From Bacteroidaceae bacterium (lineage in GTDB: Bacteria; Bacteroidota; Bacteroidia; Bacteroidales; Bacteroidaceae): a DNA stretch of 64,000 bases. The notes beneath the pieces are model-generated. The model had not been told where the DNA came from. It did not search any database and saw only the letters and a program-made list of their open reading frames with translations. Of the stretch, positions 49,529 to 58,105 are shown in pieces (positions within the stretch are counted from its first letter, which is position 1; the number at the start of each line of letters is the position of its first letter). Made by a program: the position numbers and the translations under genes. The stretch lies in NCBI GenBank assembly GCA_017469525.1, contig JAFUGG010000013.1, positions 124,001-188,000 on the forward strand. Direction: 5' to 3'.

Positions 49529-51529
49529 CTAATCCTCCAGCTCAGCCTGCAGGCGGAGCATCTCGTCGCGAAGGATGGCTGCATCGACAAACTCCAGCTT
49601 CTTGGCTGCTTCCTGCATCTTCTTCTTGAGGCTTGCTATGCGCTTCCGCTTCTGCTCGTCGGTCATCGTCTCTGCCTCGGCAACGGCAAGGACTTCATAA
49701 TGTGCCGGTTCGATGTAGGCTTGCTGACCTTCCTGGCCTTCGCTGAAGGGCGATGACTGGTCTTTGCGTATTTGTCGGGGCGTGATGTGATGCTCTTCGT
49801 TGTAACGCAGTTGCTTCTCGCGACGACGATTGGTCTCATTGATGGTGGCAGCCATACTTTCTGTAATCGTATCGGCATACATGATTGCTTTGCCGTTGAC
49901 GTTACGTGCAGCACGACCTATCGTTTGCGTAAGGCTGCGCTGGTTGCGGAGGAAGCCTTCCTTGTCCGCATCGAGAATGGCAACCAACGATACTTCCGGC
50001 AGGTCGAGGCCTTCCCTGAGGAGGTTCACTCCGACCAGCACATCGTGCTTCCCCATGCGAAGTTCGCTGAGGATGCGCACGCGGTCGAGCGTATCGACGT
50101 CGCTATGGATGTAAGTTGCCTGGATGCCACCAGAAAGCAGGTATTCCGTAAGCTCCTCGGCCATACGTTTCGTGAGCGTCACGACAAGGACACGCTCCTT
50201 CCTCTCGATGCATCTTTGAATCTCTTCCATGAGGTCGTCCACCTGATTCTCCGTGGGACGAACCTCGATAAGGGGGTCGAGCAGACCCGTAGGCCTGATG
50301 ACTTGTTCCACGACAACGCCTTCGCTTTGCTGAATTTCATAGTCTGCGGGAGTTGCACTGACATAGATAATCTGATTTGTCATCTCCTGGAACTCCTCGA
50401 ACTTGAGCGGACGGTTGTCCTTGGCAGCTGGCAGACGGAAACCATAATCCACGAGTGTCGTCTTGCGTGCCTGGTCGCCTCCGTACATGGCATGCAGCTG
50501 TGGCACAGAGACATGGCTCTCGTCGATGACCATGAGAAAGTCCTTGGGGAAGAAGTCGAGCAGGCAGTAGGGACGTGTGCCAGGCTTGCGACCGTCGAAG
50601 TAGCGGCTGTAGTTCTCTATGCCAGAACAATGTCCCAGTTCGCGAATCATCTCGATGTCGTAGGTGACACGTTCGTGCAGACGCTGTGCCTCAAGCTCCT
50701 TGCCCTGACTCTCGAAGAAGGCAACCTGAGCCCGCAGGTCCTCCTGAATCTGAACGATGGCTCGTTCCTGAGCATCCTTCGATGTCAAAAAAAGATTGGC
50801 AGGATATACCTTGTAGCAATCATACAGCTGTATGCGCACAAGAAGCTCAGTGTCAAGTTCTTCTATGCTCTCGATTTCGTCGTCCCAGAAAGTAATCCTA
50901 AGCAGGAAATCACTGTATGCAAGGGCGATGTCCACGGTGTCGCCTTTCACACGATATTCGCCTCTGGAGAGAGTTATATCATTGCGGACATATAGCAGCT
51001 CGTTCAGCCGACGCAGCAATTCGTTGCGGTCGAGCTTCTGCCCCACGTGAAGTTCCAGAAGATTCTCGTAGAAGGTGGAGGGGTTGCCCATGCCGTAAAT
51101 GCACGAGACGCTGCTGACCACGATGACATCCTGCCTTCCTGAGAGCAAAGCACTTGTGGCCGAGAGTCGCATCTTGTCTATTTCATCGTTGATGGCCAAG
51201 TCCTTCTCGATGTAAGTATCGGTGGCAGGCATATAGGCCTCAGGCTGATAGTAGTCGTAGTAGCTGACGTAGTACTCCACCGCATTGTGCGGGAAGAACT
51301 GCTTCATCTCGCCGTAGAGCTGTGCGGCAAGCGTCTTGTTGTGCGAGAGGATGAGGGTAGGGCGGTTGATGTTCTTGATGACATTGGCAATGGTGAATGT
51401 CTTTCCACTGCCCGTAACGCCCAAAAGCGTCTGTGCCTTGACGCCCTGTCGGATGCCTTCCGTCAGTTGTTGGATGGCCTCTGGTTGGTCGCCTGTAGGC
51501 ACATAATCTGATACCAATTCGTAATTCAT
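49529..51529 (-). CDS. uvrB: UvrABC system protein B
   Basis: 666 residues from ATG 51529 (MNYELVSDYVPTGDQPEAIQ); a longer frame would run through the promoter. Walker A TLLGVTGSGKTFTIANVIKN (about 34-53), beta-hairpin region YYVSYYDYYQPEAYMPATDT, helicase motifs (MVIDESHVSVPQLHAMYGGD; SLTQTIGRAARNVNGKAIMY) and a C-terminal UVR domain (IASLKKKMQEAAKKLEFVDA). Damage verification in nucleotide excision repair. The -7 element TACCTTTG (51534-51541) ends only 5 nt from the start codon. Confidence 0.96.
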   Translation of the reverse strand: MNYELVSDYVPTGDQPEAIQQLTEGIRQGVKAQTLLGVTGSGKTFTIANVIKNINRPTLILSHNKTLAAQLYGEMKQFFPHNAVEYYVSYYDYYQPEAYMPATDTYIEKDLAINDEIDKMRLSATSALLSGRQDVIVVSSVSCIYGMGNPSTFYENLLELHVGQKLDRNELLRRLNELLYVRNDITLSRGEYRVKGDTVDIALAYSDFLLRITFWDDEIESIEELDTELLVRIQLYDCYKVYPANLFLTSKDAQERAIVQIQEDLRAQVAFFESQGKELEAQRLHERVTYDIEMIRELGHCSGIENYSRYFDGRKPGTRPYCLLDFFPKDFLMVIDESHVSVPQLHAMYGGDQARKTTLVDYGFRLPAAKDNRPLKFEEFQEMTNQIIYVSATPADYEIQQSEGVVVEQVIRPTGLLDPLIEVRPTENQVDDLMEEIQRCIERKERVLVVTLTKRMAEELTEYLLSGGIQATYIHSDVDTLDRVRILSELRMGKHDVLVGVNLLREGLDLPEVSLVAILDADKEGFLRNQRSLTQTIGRAARNVNGKAIMYADTITESMAATINETNRRREKQLRYNEEHHITPRQIRKDQSSPFSEGQEGQQAYIEPAHYEVLAVAEAETMTDEQKRKRIASLKKKMQEAAKKLEFVDAAILRDEMLRLQAELED

Positions 51530-51533
51530 GTTG

Positions 51534-51541
51534 CAAAGGTA
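51534..51541 (-). promoter_or_regulatory. -7 element for uvrB
   Basis: TACCTTTG on the minus strand, ending 4 bases before the ATG. The mRNA would have almost no leader. Confidence 0.6.
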
Positions 51542-51564
51542 CGAAAAAAGTTTATAGTTCATGG

Positions 51565-51594
51565 TTTGTAGTTCACAATTATTTTGTATCTTTG
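51565..51594 (+). promoter_or_regulatory. Promoter of the charge-polarised protein gene
   Basis: TTTG (51565-51568), 18 nt, TATCTTTG (51587-51594), 22 nt before the ATG at 51617. Confidence 0.65.
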
Positions 51595-51616
51595 CAGCAA
51601 AATAAATTTATTCGTT

Positions 51617-52495
51617 ATGAAAGTGAAAGAGAAAAAGGCAAAAGTAAAGAAAGAAGAGAAGGAGAAGAAAACTTCGGAGAAGAAAGCCCCGAAGAAGAAA
51701 GCGTTGAGAAAAGGCTCAAAGTTGCTTGAATGCATTCTCGACTTAAATGCCAATAATATCTGGGACTACGATGAGTATTCAATTTCTGAGGCTTGGGAAC
51801 GCGAGCGGGAAGAGGAAGACTTCTCCATAAGCGAGCCTAAGCTCCTCAATACGATAAGGCTTGCCTTCGAGGTGGTACATTACAATCCGGCAGACGAGCG
51901 CGAGGCAAAGAAATATGAAAAAGGCGGCTGGGAGAAGTTGACACATTGCAAAGAAGAAAAAGGCTGTGTGGCAATCCGCAGGAAAGCAATCGAACGCATC
52001 ACGGACCTCAGCTACGAGAACATCCGTCACATCTCGACTGCCATGCTCCTCGAGCTCATCGACCGCAACTTTGGCGGTGGTTGGGACGCAATCGCCCTTG
52101 CTATTCGTGACATTATAGAGACTGGATTTGAGATTAGCACGACTCAACTTCCCGCAAGCCGCATTCATGCTCCGGGCGGGACGGTAGAGAAGAAGGTGGC
52201 ACAGGGCTTCGACGTCCTGGAGATTCCCAAGGGAACTTGGGTGGAAGCTATCTTTGCAAAGAAGAAAGACCCTGTTGAAAAAATCCACATGGACTTGCCG
52301 GAAAGGGAATACGACGAGGACGGAAATCCCCTTTCGCTTCCCTCCGACATGGACAGTTCTGAGGAGAATGAAGACGAAACACTCGACAACGACGACACTT
52401 ACTACAGCAGCTTGACGCCAGAAGCCGACGTGAAAGACATCGAGGAAGAAGGGTTGTCAATCGAAGACGTCAGTGAGAGCGAGGAAGACGAGTAG
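51617..52495 (+). CDS. Uncharacterised charge-polarised protein
   Basis: 292 residues from ATG 51617. The first ~35 residues are almost all Lys and Glu (KEKKAKVKKEEKEKKTSEKK), like an RNA- or DNA-binding tail. A compact helical middle (about 85-190: RRKAIERITDLSYENIRHIS, ELIDRNFGGGWDAIALAIRD) might be a small folded domain. The last ~75 residues are very acidic (SSEENEDETLDNDDTYYSSL). I recognise no family. It stands alone between uvrB and an RNA methyltransferase, with its own promoter. A role with nucleic acids is a guess from charge only. Confidence 0.7.
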   Translation: MKVKEKKAKVKKEEKEKKTSEKKAPKKKALRKGSKLLECILDLNANNIWDYDEYSISEAWEREREEEDFSISEPKLLNTIRLAFEVVHYNPADEREAKKYEKGGWEKLTHCKEEKGCVAIRRKAIERITDLSYENIRHISTAMLLELIDRNFGGGWDAIALAIRDIIETGFEISTTQLPASRIHAPGGTVEKKVAQGFDVLEIPKGTWVEAIFAKKKDPVEKIHMDLPEREYDEDGNPLSLPSDMDSSEENEDETLDNDDTYYSSLTPEADVKDIEEEGLSIEDVSESEEDE

Positions 52496-52497
52496 TC

Positions 52498-53247
52498 TCA
52501 TCGCCTCCTGAACTCAGCACAAACAATCCCTGTAGCGACCGCCACGTTGAGACTTTCCGTGGTGAGTGAGCCTTTGGGATAGTTGGGAACATACAATCTG
52601 TGGTTTACCAACTTCGCAACAGGCTGGCTGATGCCGTTCCCTTCATTGCCCATCACGATGATGCCATGCGGGGAAAGCTCTTCCTTATATATATCCGTTC
52701 CGTCGAGGAAGGTGCCGAAGACAGGCATCTCGGCCTGCTTCAAGACTTCGGGAAGGTTGCAATAGAAGACCTTAACCCGTGCCAAAGCACCCATGCAGGA
52801 CTGTACACACTTCGGATTATAGACATCTGCCGTTCCATCGGAACACAGAACGTCGTGTATGCCAAACCAGTCCGCTATACGGAGAATCGTGCCAAGATTG
52901 CCAGGGTCTTGTATGCCATCCAATGCGATGACGAGTTTCTCTTGCAGGGATGAGACGTCGAGCCGCCTCTCGGGAACAGACATCACGGCCAAGACGCTTT
53001 GAGGCGTTCGCAGGAGACTCGCCCTTTCCAGTTCTTCATGACTCACCTCATCGACCTCCTTGACTGCCCGAAGGAGGTGGCGGTTCTGGTCGAGCCATTC
53101 TTTGGTGGCTGCAATATATAAAGGAGTGGAGTAGGGAAGCAGCTCCCCCACAAGCTTGGGGCCTTCGGCAACAAATGCCTTTTCTTGCAGGCGATACTTT
53201 CGCATCTCCAACGACTTAATCCATTTAATTCGAGTTCGAGATATCAT
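52498..53247 (-). CDS. TrmH/SpoU family RNA 2'-O-methyltransferase
   Basis: 249 residues. The N-terminal substrate-binding segment (KSLEMRKYRLQEKAFVAEGP) precedes the SPOUT knot: VIALDGIQDPGNLGTILRIA (motif 1, about 105-124), IIVMGNEGNGISQPVAKLVN (motif 2, about 197-216) and VPNYPKGSLTTESLNVAVAT (motif 3, about 221-240). It methylates ribose in rRNA or tRNA; which site cannot be said. It ends 2 nt from the end of the preceding plus-strand gene (convergent). Confidence 0.9.
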   Translation of the reverse strand: MISRTRIKWIKSLEMRKYRLQEKAFVAEGPKLVGELLPYSTPLYIAATKEWLDQNRHLLRAVKEVDEVSHEELERASLLRTPQSVLAVMSVPERRLDVSSLQEKLVIALDGIQDPGNLGTILRIADWFGIHDVLCSDGTADVYNPKCVQSCMGALARVKVFYCNLPEVLKQAEMPVFGTFLDGTDIYKEELSPHGIIVMGNEGNGISQPVAKLVNHRLYVPNYPKGSLTTESLNVAVATGIVCAEFRRR

Positions 53248-53294
53248 AGTTATCGGTTCAAAGCTTTCTGCAAAGTTACGAAAAATAATAAAAT

Positions 53295-53322
53295 TATGAA
53301 TTATGAACTATGAATTATGAAC
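53295..53322. repeat. 7-nt tandem repeat, four units
   Basis: TATGAAT, TATGAAC, TATGAAT, TATGAAC, directly before the -7 element of the BamA/TamA-like gene. Same word family as 41783-41817. Confidence 0.7.
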
Positions 53323-53325
53323 TAA

Positions 53326-55605
53326 ATGTCGTATCTTTGTCGCGTGAATCACGTAAAACGGCTCATAAAACCAGTTCTCCTGTTGCATTTCCTCATTGTT
53401 TTGGGCGGATGTCACACGTCTCGTTTCATTCCGGAGGACGAGTATCTGCTCACCGGAACGAGTGTCAGTTGCGAAGACAAGCTGGTGAGGACTGAAGAGC
53501 TACAGGCCTACATGCCCCAGCGCCCCAATAGCAAGTGGTTCTCCATCTTCAATGTTCCGCTCGGCATATACAGCCTCTCGGGCCGAGACAGCACGAAGCG
53601 CTTCAACCGTTTCCTGCGTCATCTGGGCGAGGCGCCTGTCATCTACGACCGCGAGCGCACCATACAAGCCTGCAACAACATGCAGCTTGCGGTCCGCAAT
53701 CAGGGCTATCTCAATGCGGAGGTGCTCTTGCTGGAGAAGGCGAAGAAGGACAAGATGAAGATTTTCTACCGTATCGTGCCTCACGAACGCTACCATATCC
53801 ACGAGTTCTCGCTCGATGTGCAGGACGATTCCCTGCGTCGGATACTCGACAGCCTCGACTATCATCCGGCGTTGGCACTCAACTCCGTGCACAGGAAACC
53901 TTATAGCATCAACGACTTGGATGCCGAAAGGAGCCGGCTCTACGGGTTGCTCGTGGAGAATGGATACTATAAGTTCAACAAAGACTTTGTTCACTTTCGT
54001 GTGGACACGACGTTCGGGCAACATCTGGCCGACGTTGAAATGATTGTGCGAGCAGCCTCGGGAAGTGCCGACACTGCAAGCCTCTCACATCGTCGCTATC
54101 ATATCGGGAACATTACATACGACTTCCAGGACGAGAAACCCTTCCTGCGCCCAAAGGTTCTACGGAATGCCATGGCCATCAGCAAAGGTGGACTCTATCG
54201 GGAAAAAGACATGCACGAGACGTATGCACGCCTTACGCGACTCAGTGCGGTGATGGGTTCCAACGTCCGCATCGAGGAGCGGAACGATGATAGCGACACC
54301 ATCGACGTCAACATAATGCTTAGCCCAAGCAAGCGCAACTCTTTCAGTGCCGAGCTGGAAGGCACCAACTCTGCCGGAGACTTTGGTGCCGCTGCCAGCG
54401 TCACCTACCAGAACCGGAATCTCTTCCGTGGCTCGGAGCTCTTCAACATTAAGGTGCGCGGCGCTTTCGAGGCGATAAAGGGACTGAGCGGATATGCCGA
54501 CCAGAACTTCATTGAGTACAGCATCGAGTCGGGCATCACGTTCCCCGACTTCAAGTTCCCTTTCCTCCGGCCTTCTTTCAGGCGTAACGCCCAGGCGACC
54601 ACAGAGGTGAATCTGGCTTACGACTCGCAAGACCGCCCCGAGTTTCACCGCCGCGTGCTGACGGGTGTGCTGCGTTACCGGTGGACGCGACGCAACAGAC
54701 AGCTTCAGCACCGCTTTGACCTGCTCGATATAGACTACGTGTTCATGCCCTGGATAAGCGATACATTCCGCGAGAAGTACCTTAGCGACCCGCAGAACCG
54801 CAACGCTATTCTGAAGTACAATTACGAGAACCTGTTCATTATGAACTGGAGCTACCACTTATCCTACGCCTCGCGGCCGCTCGGAGCTTCAGCCTCAAAC
54901 TACGGAACGAACGCATACACCATCCGACTCGGCCTCGAGACGGCAGGCAACCTGCTCTATGGAATCACCAATGCGGCACGCACCAAGCAGAACGACGACG
55001 GGCAATACACGCTTTTCAATATCGCCTATGCACAGTACACAAAGCTCGACTTCGCCTTTTGCAAAAGCTTCCTCATCAACAAGAACAACTCCCTGGCGCT
55101 CCATGCAGCGCTGGGCATTGCTGTTCCCTACGGCAATTCCTACATCCTGCCATACGAGAAACGCTACTTCAGCGGCGGTGCCAACAGCGTCCGAGGCTGG
55201 AGTGTCCGCGAGTTGGGACCTGGCAGCTTCAAGGGGTCGGACGGAAGAATCGACTTCATCAACCAGACGGGCGACATCAAGCTCGACCTTAACGCAGAAT
55301 ACAGGACGCACCTCTTCTGGAAGATCGACGGCGCGGCTTTCATCGATGCAGGCAATATCTGGACCATCAGGGACTATAAAGACCAGCCGAGAGGGCAGTT
55401 CCGGTTCGACGAGTTCTGGAAGCAAATCGCCGTTTCTTACGGTCTCGGGCTCCGACTCAACTTCAACTTCTTCATCCTGCGGTTCGATGCAGGCATGAAG
55501 GCAATCAATCCCGCCTACACGACCAGGCGGGAGCATTTCCCCATTACACACCCCAAACTCAAGCGCGACTTTACCTTCCACTTCGCCGTCGGAATGCCGT
55601 TCTGA
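53326..55605 (+). CDS. BamA/TamA-like outer-membrane beta-barrel protein with lipoprotein signal
   Basis: 759 residues from ATG 53326, but a TATCTTTG promoter element lies at 53331-53338, so translation may start at GTG 53344 (six residues shorter). The signal LLLHFLIVLGGC ends in a lipobox Cys. Periplasmic POTRA-like domains (about 30-330; YLNAEVLLLEKAKKDKMKIF, RYHIHEFSLDVQD) precede a 16-strand-type barrel (about 360-759) with the conserved GGANSVRGWSVRELGPGSF (about 617-635) and a final aromatic residue (FHFAVGMPF). It belongs to the Omp85/TamA side of the family, which inserts or exports proteins or lipids. Confidence 0.88.
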   Translation: MSYLCRVNHVKRLIKPVLLLHFLIVLGGCHTSRFIPEDEYLLTGTSVSCEDKLVRTEELQAYMPQRPNSKWFSIFNVPLGIYSLSGRDSTKRFNRFLRHLGEAPVIYDRERTIQACNNMQLAVRNQGYLNAEVLLLEKAKKDKMKIFYRIVPHERYHIHEFSLDVQDDSLRRILDSLDYHPALALNSVHRKPYSINDLDAERSRLYGLLVENGYYKFNKDFVHFRVDTTFGQHLADVEMIVRAASGSADTASLSHRRYHIGNITYDFQDEKPFLRPKVLRNAMAISKGGLYREKDMHETYARLTRLSAVMGSNVRIEERNDDSDTIDVNIMLSPSKRNSFSAELEGTNSAGDFGAAASVTYQNRNLFRGSELFNIKVRGAFEAIKGLSGYADQNFIEYSIESGITFPDFKFPFLRPSFRRNAQATTEVNLAYDSQDRPEFHRRVLTGVLRYRWTRRNRQLQHRFDLLDIDYVFMPWISDTFREKYLSDPQNRNAILKYNYENLFIMNWSYHLSYASRPLGASASNYGTNAYTIRLGLETAGNLLYGITNAARTKQNDDGQYTLFNIAYAQYTKLDFAFCKSFLINKNNSLALHAALGIAVPYGNSYILPYEKRYFSGGANSVRGWSVRELGPGSFKGSDGRIDFINQTGDIKLDLNAEYRTHLFWKIDGAAFIDAGNIWTIRDYKDQPRGQFRFDEFWKQIAVSYGLGLRLNFNFFILRFDAGMKAINPAYTTRREHFPITHPKLKRDFTFHFAVGMPF

Positions 55606-55637
55606 CAATTTCAAAACGTAAAAATTTTGATTTCAAA

Positions 55638-56441
55638 ATGTTGAAACTCTCCGTCCTCATCCCCACATACAATGAAGATTGCAGCCGTCTGGTCAGGGAC
55701 CTGCAGGCGCAGCTGCCGACAGATGCAGAAATCATCGTTGGCGACGACAGTCCTCCCCACAACCTTGGCAGGTCAGCCAGGCGGAATGCTCTTGCCGAGG
55801 AAGCGAGAGGGGAGTGGCTACTCTTCATCGACGCCGACGCGGAAGTGAGAAGCAGGAGTTTTATTGCCAACTACATGGCAGCCTGCAGCCAGGCTCCCGT
55901 CGTGTGTGGCGGAACCGGCAATCTGCCTGCCTGCCCTCGGCCGGAAGCACGTCTGCGCTACGACTACGAGGTGCGGGCGGAAAAGAGACTCACCCTCCAG
56001 CATCGGCAGGCACATCCCTACGACGGCTTCACGACGTTCAACTTCCTCATCCGGCGCGACCTCTTCCTCTCCATACGCTTCGACGAAAGCCTGAAACACT
56101 ACGGGCACGAGGACACGCAATTCGGCTTGGAACTGAAGAAGAGAGGTGTCCCCGTCCTCCACATCGACAATAAGCTGACCCACCTCGGCATTGAAGACGC
56201 AGCCGACTACCTTCGCAAAATGGAGACCAGCCTTAGAACCCTGGCCTCGATGAGCGTCGAGCAGAAACAGAACGTACGCATCTCGAAGCTTGCACTGCGG
56301 TTGGAGCACATGCATCTGCTTGGACCGGTCCGGTTTGTATATAGCGTGAGTAAGTCGCTCTTACGCAAGAACTTACTCGGCCATCGCCCCAGCCAGGTCC
56401 TTTTCGCCTTTTACAAACTGGGCTACTACATTTGCCTCTGA
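55638..56441 (+). CDS. Glycosyltransferase family 2
   Basis: 267 residues. GT-A fold: LSVLIPTYNEDCSRLVRDLQ (about 4-23), GDDSP, and the metal-binding DXD-like FIDADAEVRSRSF (about 63-75). HYGHEDTQFGLELKKRGVPV (about 154-173) is the acceptor/catalytic region. No membrane segment in the middle; the C-terminus (LFAFYKLGYYICL) is hydrophobic and may lie on the membrane. Sugar and acceptor unknown. It follows the BamA/TamA-like gene by 32 nt. Confidence 0.88.
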   Translation: MLKLSVLIPTYNEDCSRLVRDLQAQLPTDAEIIVGDDSPPHNLGRSARRNALAEEARGEWLLFIDADAEVRSRSFIANYMAACSQAPVVCGGTGNLPACPRPEARLRYDYEVRAEKRLTLQHRQAHPYDGFTTFNFLIRRDLFLSIRFDESLKHYGHEDTQFGLELKKRGVPVLHIDNKLTHLGIEDAADYLRKMETSLRTLASMSVEQKQNVRISKLALRLEHMHLLGPVRFVYSVSKSLLRKNLLGHRPSQVLFAFYKLGYYICL

Positions 56442-56446
56442 AATCT

Positions 56447-56545
56447 GCAATGCGTTGCATCGGAATTTGCAACACCTTGAAAATAATTTGTAACACGTTG
56501 GAATTTCATTTGCAACACGTTGGAATTTTGCTTGCAACGTGTGTA
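56447..56545. repeat. 22-nt-pitch array F (5 units) upstream of rarA
   Basis: GCAAT-GC-GTTGC (56447-56458), GCAAC-AC-CTTGA (56469-56480), GTAAC-AC-GTTGG (56490-56501), GCAAC-AC-GTTGG (56512-56523), GCAAC-GT-GTGTA (56534-56545). Spacing is 22, 21, 22, 22. It fills the gap between the glycosyltransferase and the rarA promoter. Confidence 0.85.
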
Positions 56546-56602
56546 CTTATCCAACGACACGCTTTTTCCCCGTTTTTTCTTTCTTTTTTCTGATTTTCTT
56601 CG

Positions 56603-56610
56603 TAAATTTG
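56603..56610 (+). promoter_or_regulatory. -7 element for rarA
   Basis: TAAATTTG, 8 nt before the rarA ATG. No clear -33 in the T-rich sequence upstream. Confidence 0.55.
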
Positions 56611-56618
56611 CAGGCGTT

Positions 56619-57908
56619 ATGCAACCTTTAGCAGAAAGAATGCGTCCGTTGACGCTCGACAATTATATCGGTCAACAACACTTGGTGGGACCAGGTGCGG
56701 TGCTCCGTAGAATGGTAGAAAGCGGCCACGTCAACAGCTTTATCCTGTGGGGACCTCCAGGAGTGGGGAAGACCACGTTGGCAAGCATCATTGCCCGCAA
56801 GCTGGAAGTGCCTTTCTTTACACTCAGTGCAGTGACCAGCGGGGTTAAGGATGTTCGCGACATCATCGAGAAGGCTCGCTCCACACGGTTCTTCAACCAG
56901 AACAATCCAATACTTTTCATCGACGAGATACACCGCTTCTCCAAGTCGCAGCAAGACTCCCTGCTGGGTGCCGTGGAGCAAGGAATCGTCACACTCATCG
57001 GCGCGACGACGGAGAACCCTTCCTTTGAAGTCATCCGTCCGTTGCTTTCCCGTTGCCAAGTATACACGCTCAATCCGCTCGAGAAAAAGGACCTGTTGCA
57101 ACTTGCAAGCTATGCCGTGGCGCACGACATCGAGCTGAGCAAACGTGCATTCCGTTTCACCGAAACCAGTGCAATGATTCGCTTCAGCGGCGGCGACGCG
57201 AGGAAACTCCTCAACATACTGGAGCTGGTCTATGAGTCGGCACCCGAAGAGGGCGACATCGAAGTGACGGATGCCCTCGTGACAGATTGCCTGCAGCAGA
57301 ATCCACTTGCTTACGACAAGGACGGCGAGATGCATTACGACATCATTTCCGCCTTCATCAAGAGCATCAGAGGCAGTGACCCCGACGCCGCCATCTACTG
57401 GCTCGCCCGCATGATCGAGGGTGGGGAAGACCCTGCATTCATTGCTCGCAGGCTGGTTATCAGCGCGAGCGAGGACATAGGACTCGCCAACCCGAACGCC
57501 CTCCTGCTTGCCAATGCCGCCTTCGACGCCGTGATGAAGCTCGGGTGGCCGGAAGGTCGCATCCCTCTGGCTGAAGCCACCGTATATCTCGCCACGAGTC
57601 CGAAGGGCAATTCGGCTTATATGGCCATCAACGACGCACTTCAAAAGGTTCAGGAGACGGGCAATCAACCTGTCCCGCTACACCTCAGGAACGCTCCTAC
57701 GTCGTTGATGAAAGACCTCGGTTACAGCAAGGGCTACAAGTATGCACACGACTATGAAGGCCATTTCGTGCTTCAGCAGTTCCTGCCCGACGAGTTGAAA
57801 GACCAGAGATTCTGGCATCCACAGAGCAATCCACAAGAAGACAAACTCCGGGCACAAATGGAGAAATGCTGGGGGAAAAACAAGTACGAAGACGAGACAG
57901 GCAGATGA
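56619..57908 (+). CDS. rarA: Replication-associated recombination protein A
   Basis: 429 residues from ATG 56619 (MQPLAERMRPLTLDNYIGQQ); the longer frame runs through the promoter and array F. AAA+ motifs: ILWGPPGVGKTTLASIIARK (Walker A, about 44-63), ILFIDEIHRFSKSQQDSLLG (Walker B, about 97-116), ATTENPSFEVIRPLLSRCQV (sensor 1 and arginine finger, about 129-148), SGGDARKLLNILELV (sensor 2). The C-terminal domain has EDIGLANPNALLLANAAFDA. It acts at stalled replication forks. Its stop overlaps the next small ORF (ATGA). Confidence 0.95.
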   Translation: MQPLAERMRPLTLDNYIGQQHLVGPGAVLRRMVESGHVNSFILWGPPGVGKTTLASIIARKLEVPFFTLSAVTSGVKDVRDIIEKARSTRFFNQNNPILFIDEIHRFSKSQQDSLLGAVEQGIVTLIGATTENPSFEVIRPLLSRCQVYTLNPLEKKDLLQLASYAVAHDIELSKRAFRFTETSAMIRFSGGDARKLLNILELVYESAPEEGDIEVTDALVTDCLQQNPLAYDKDGEMHYDIISAFIKSIRGSDPDAAIYWLARMIEGGEDPAFIARRLVISASEDIGLANPNALLLANAAFDAVMKLGWPEGRIPLAEATVYLATSPKGNSAYMAINDALQKVQETGNQPVPLHLRNAPTSLMKDLGYSKGYKYAHDYEGHFVLQQFLPDELKDQRFWHPQSNPQEDKLRAQMEKCWGKNKYEDETGR

Positions 57909-58105
57909 GCGACGGGAATTTCAACAGAGCATTGCTCCCTTCAACGCCTTACAGAAGCGGAGTCAAGATGGGGTTTCAACAAGCAAAAGCAAAGGCTGTC
58001 AATGCCTTAAGTCATGCCTTGGAACAAGTAGAGCCGTCCCTGTCGCCGCAGCAAAAGGTTGACATTCACAAGATCTTTGATGAAGAACTAAGACTTCTTC
58101 CTTAG
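57905..58105 (+). CDS. Small protein translationally coupled to rarA
   Basis: 66 residues. The ATG overlaps the rarA stop (ATGA), a common sign of coupled translation. It reads MSDGNFNRALLPSTPYRSGV, then a Lys/Ala-rich helix (MGFQQAKAKAVNALSHALEQ), ending in DEELRLLP. Composition and length suit a small helical protein. The 3' end overlaps the convergent lipid kinase by 18 nt. I do not recognise a family. Confidence 0.5.
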   Translation: MSDGNFNRALLPSTPYRSGVKMGFQQAKAKAVNALSHALEQVEPSLSPQQKVDIHKIFDEELRLLP

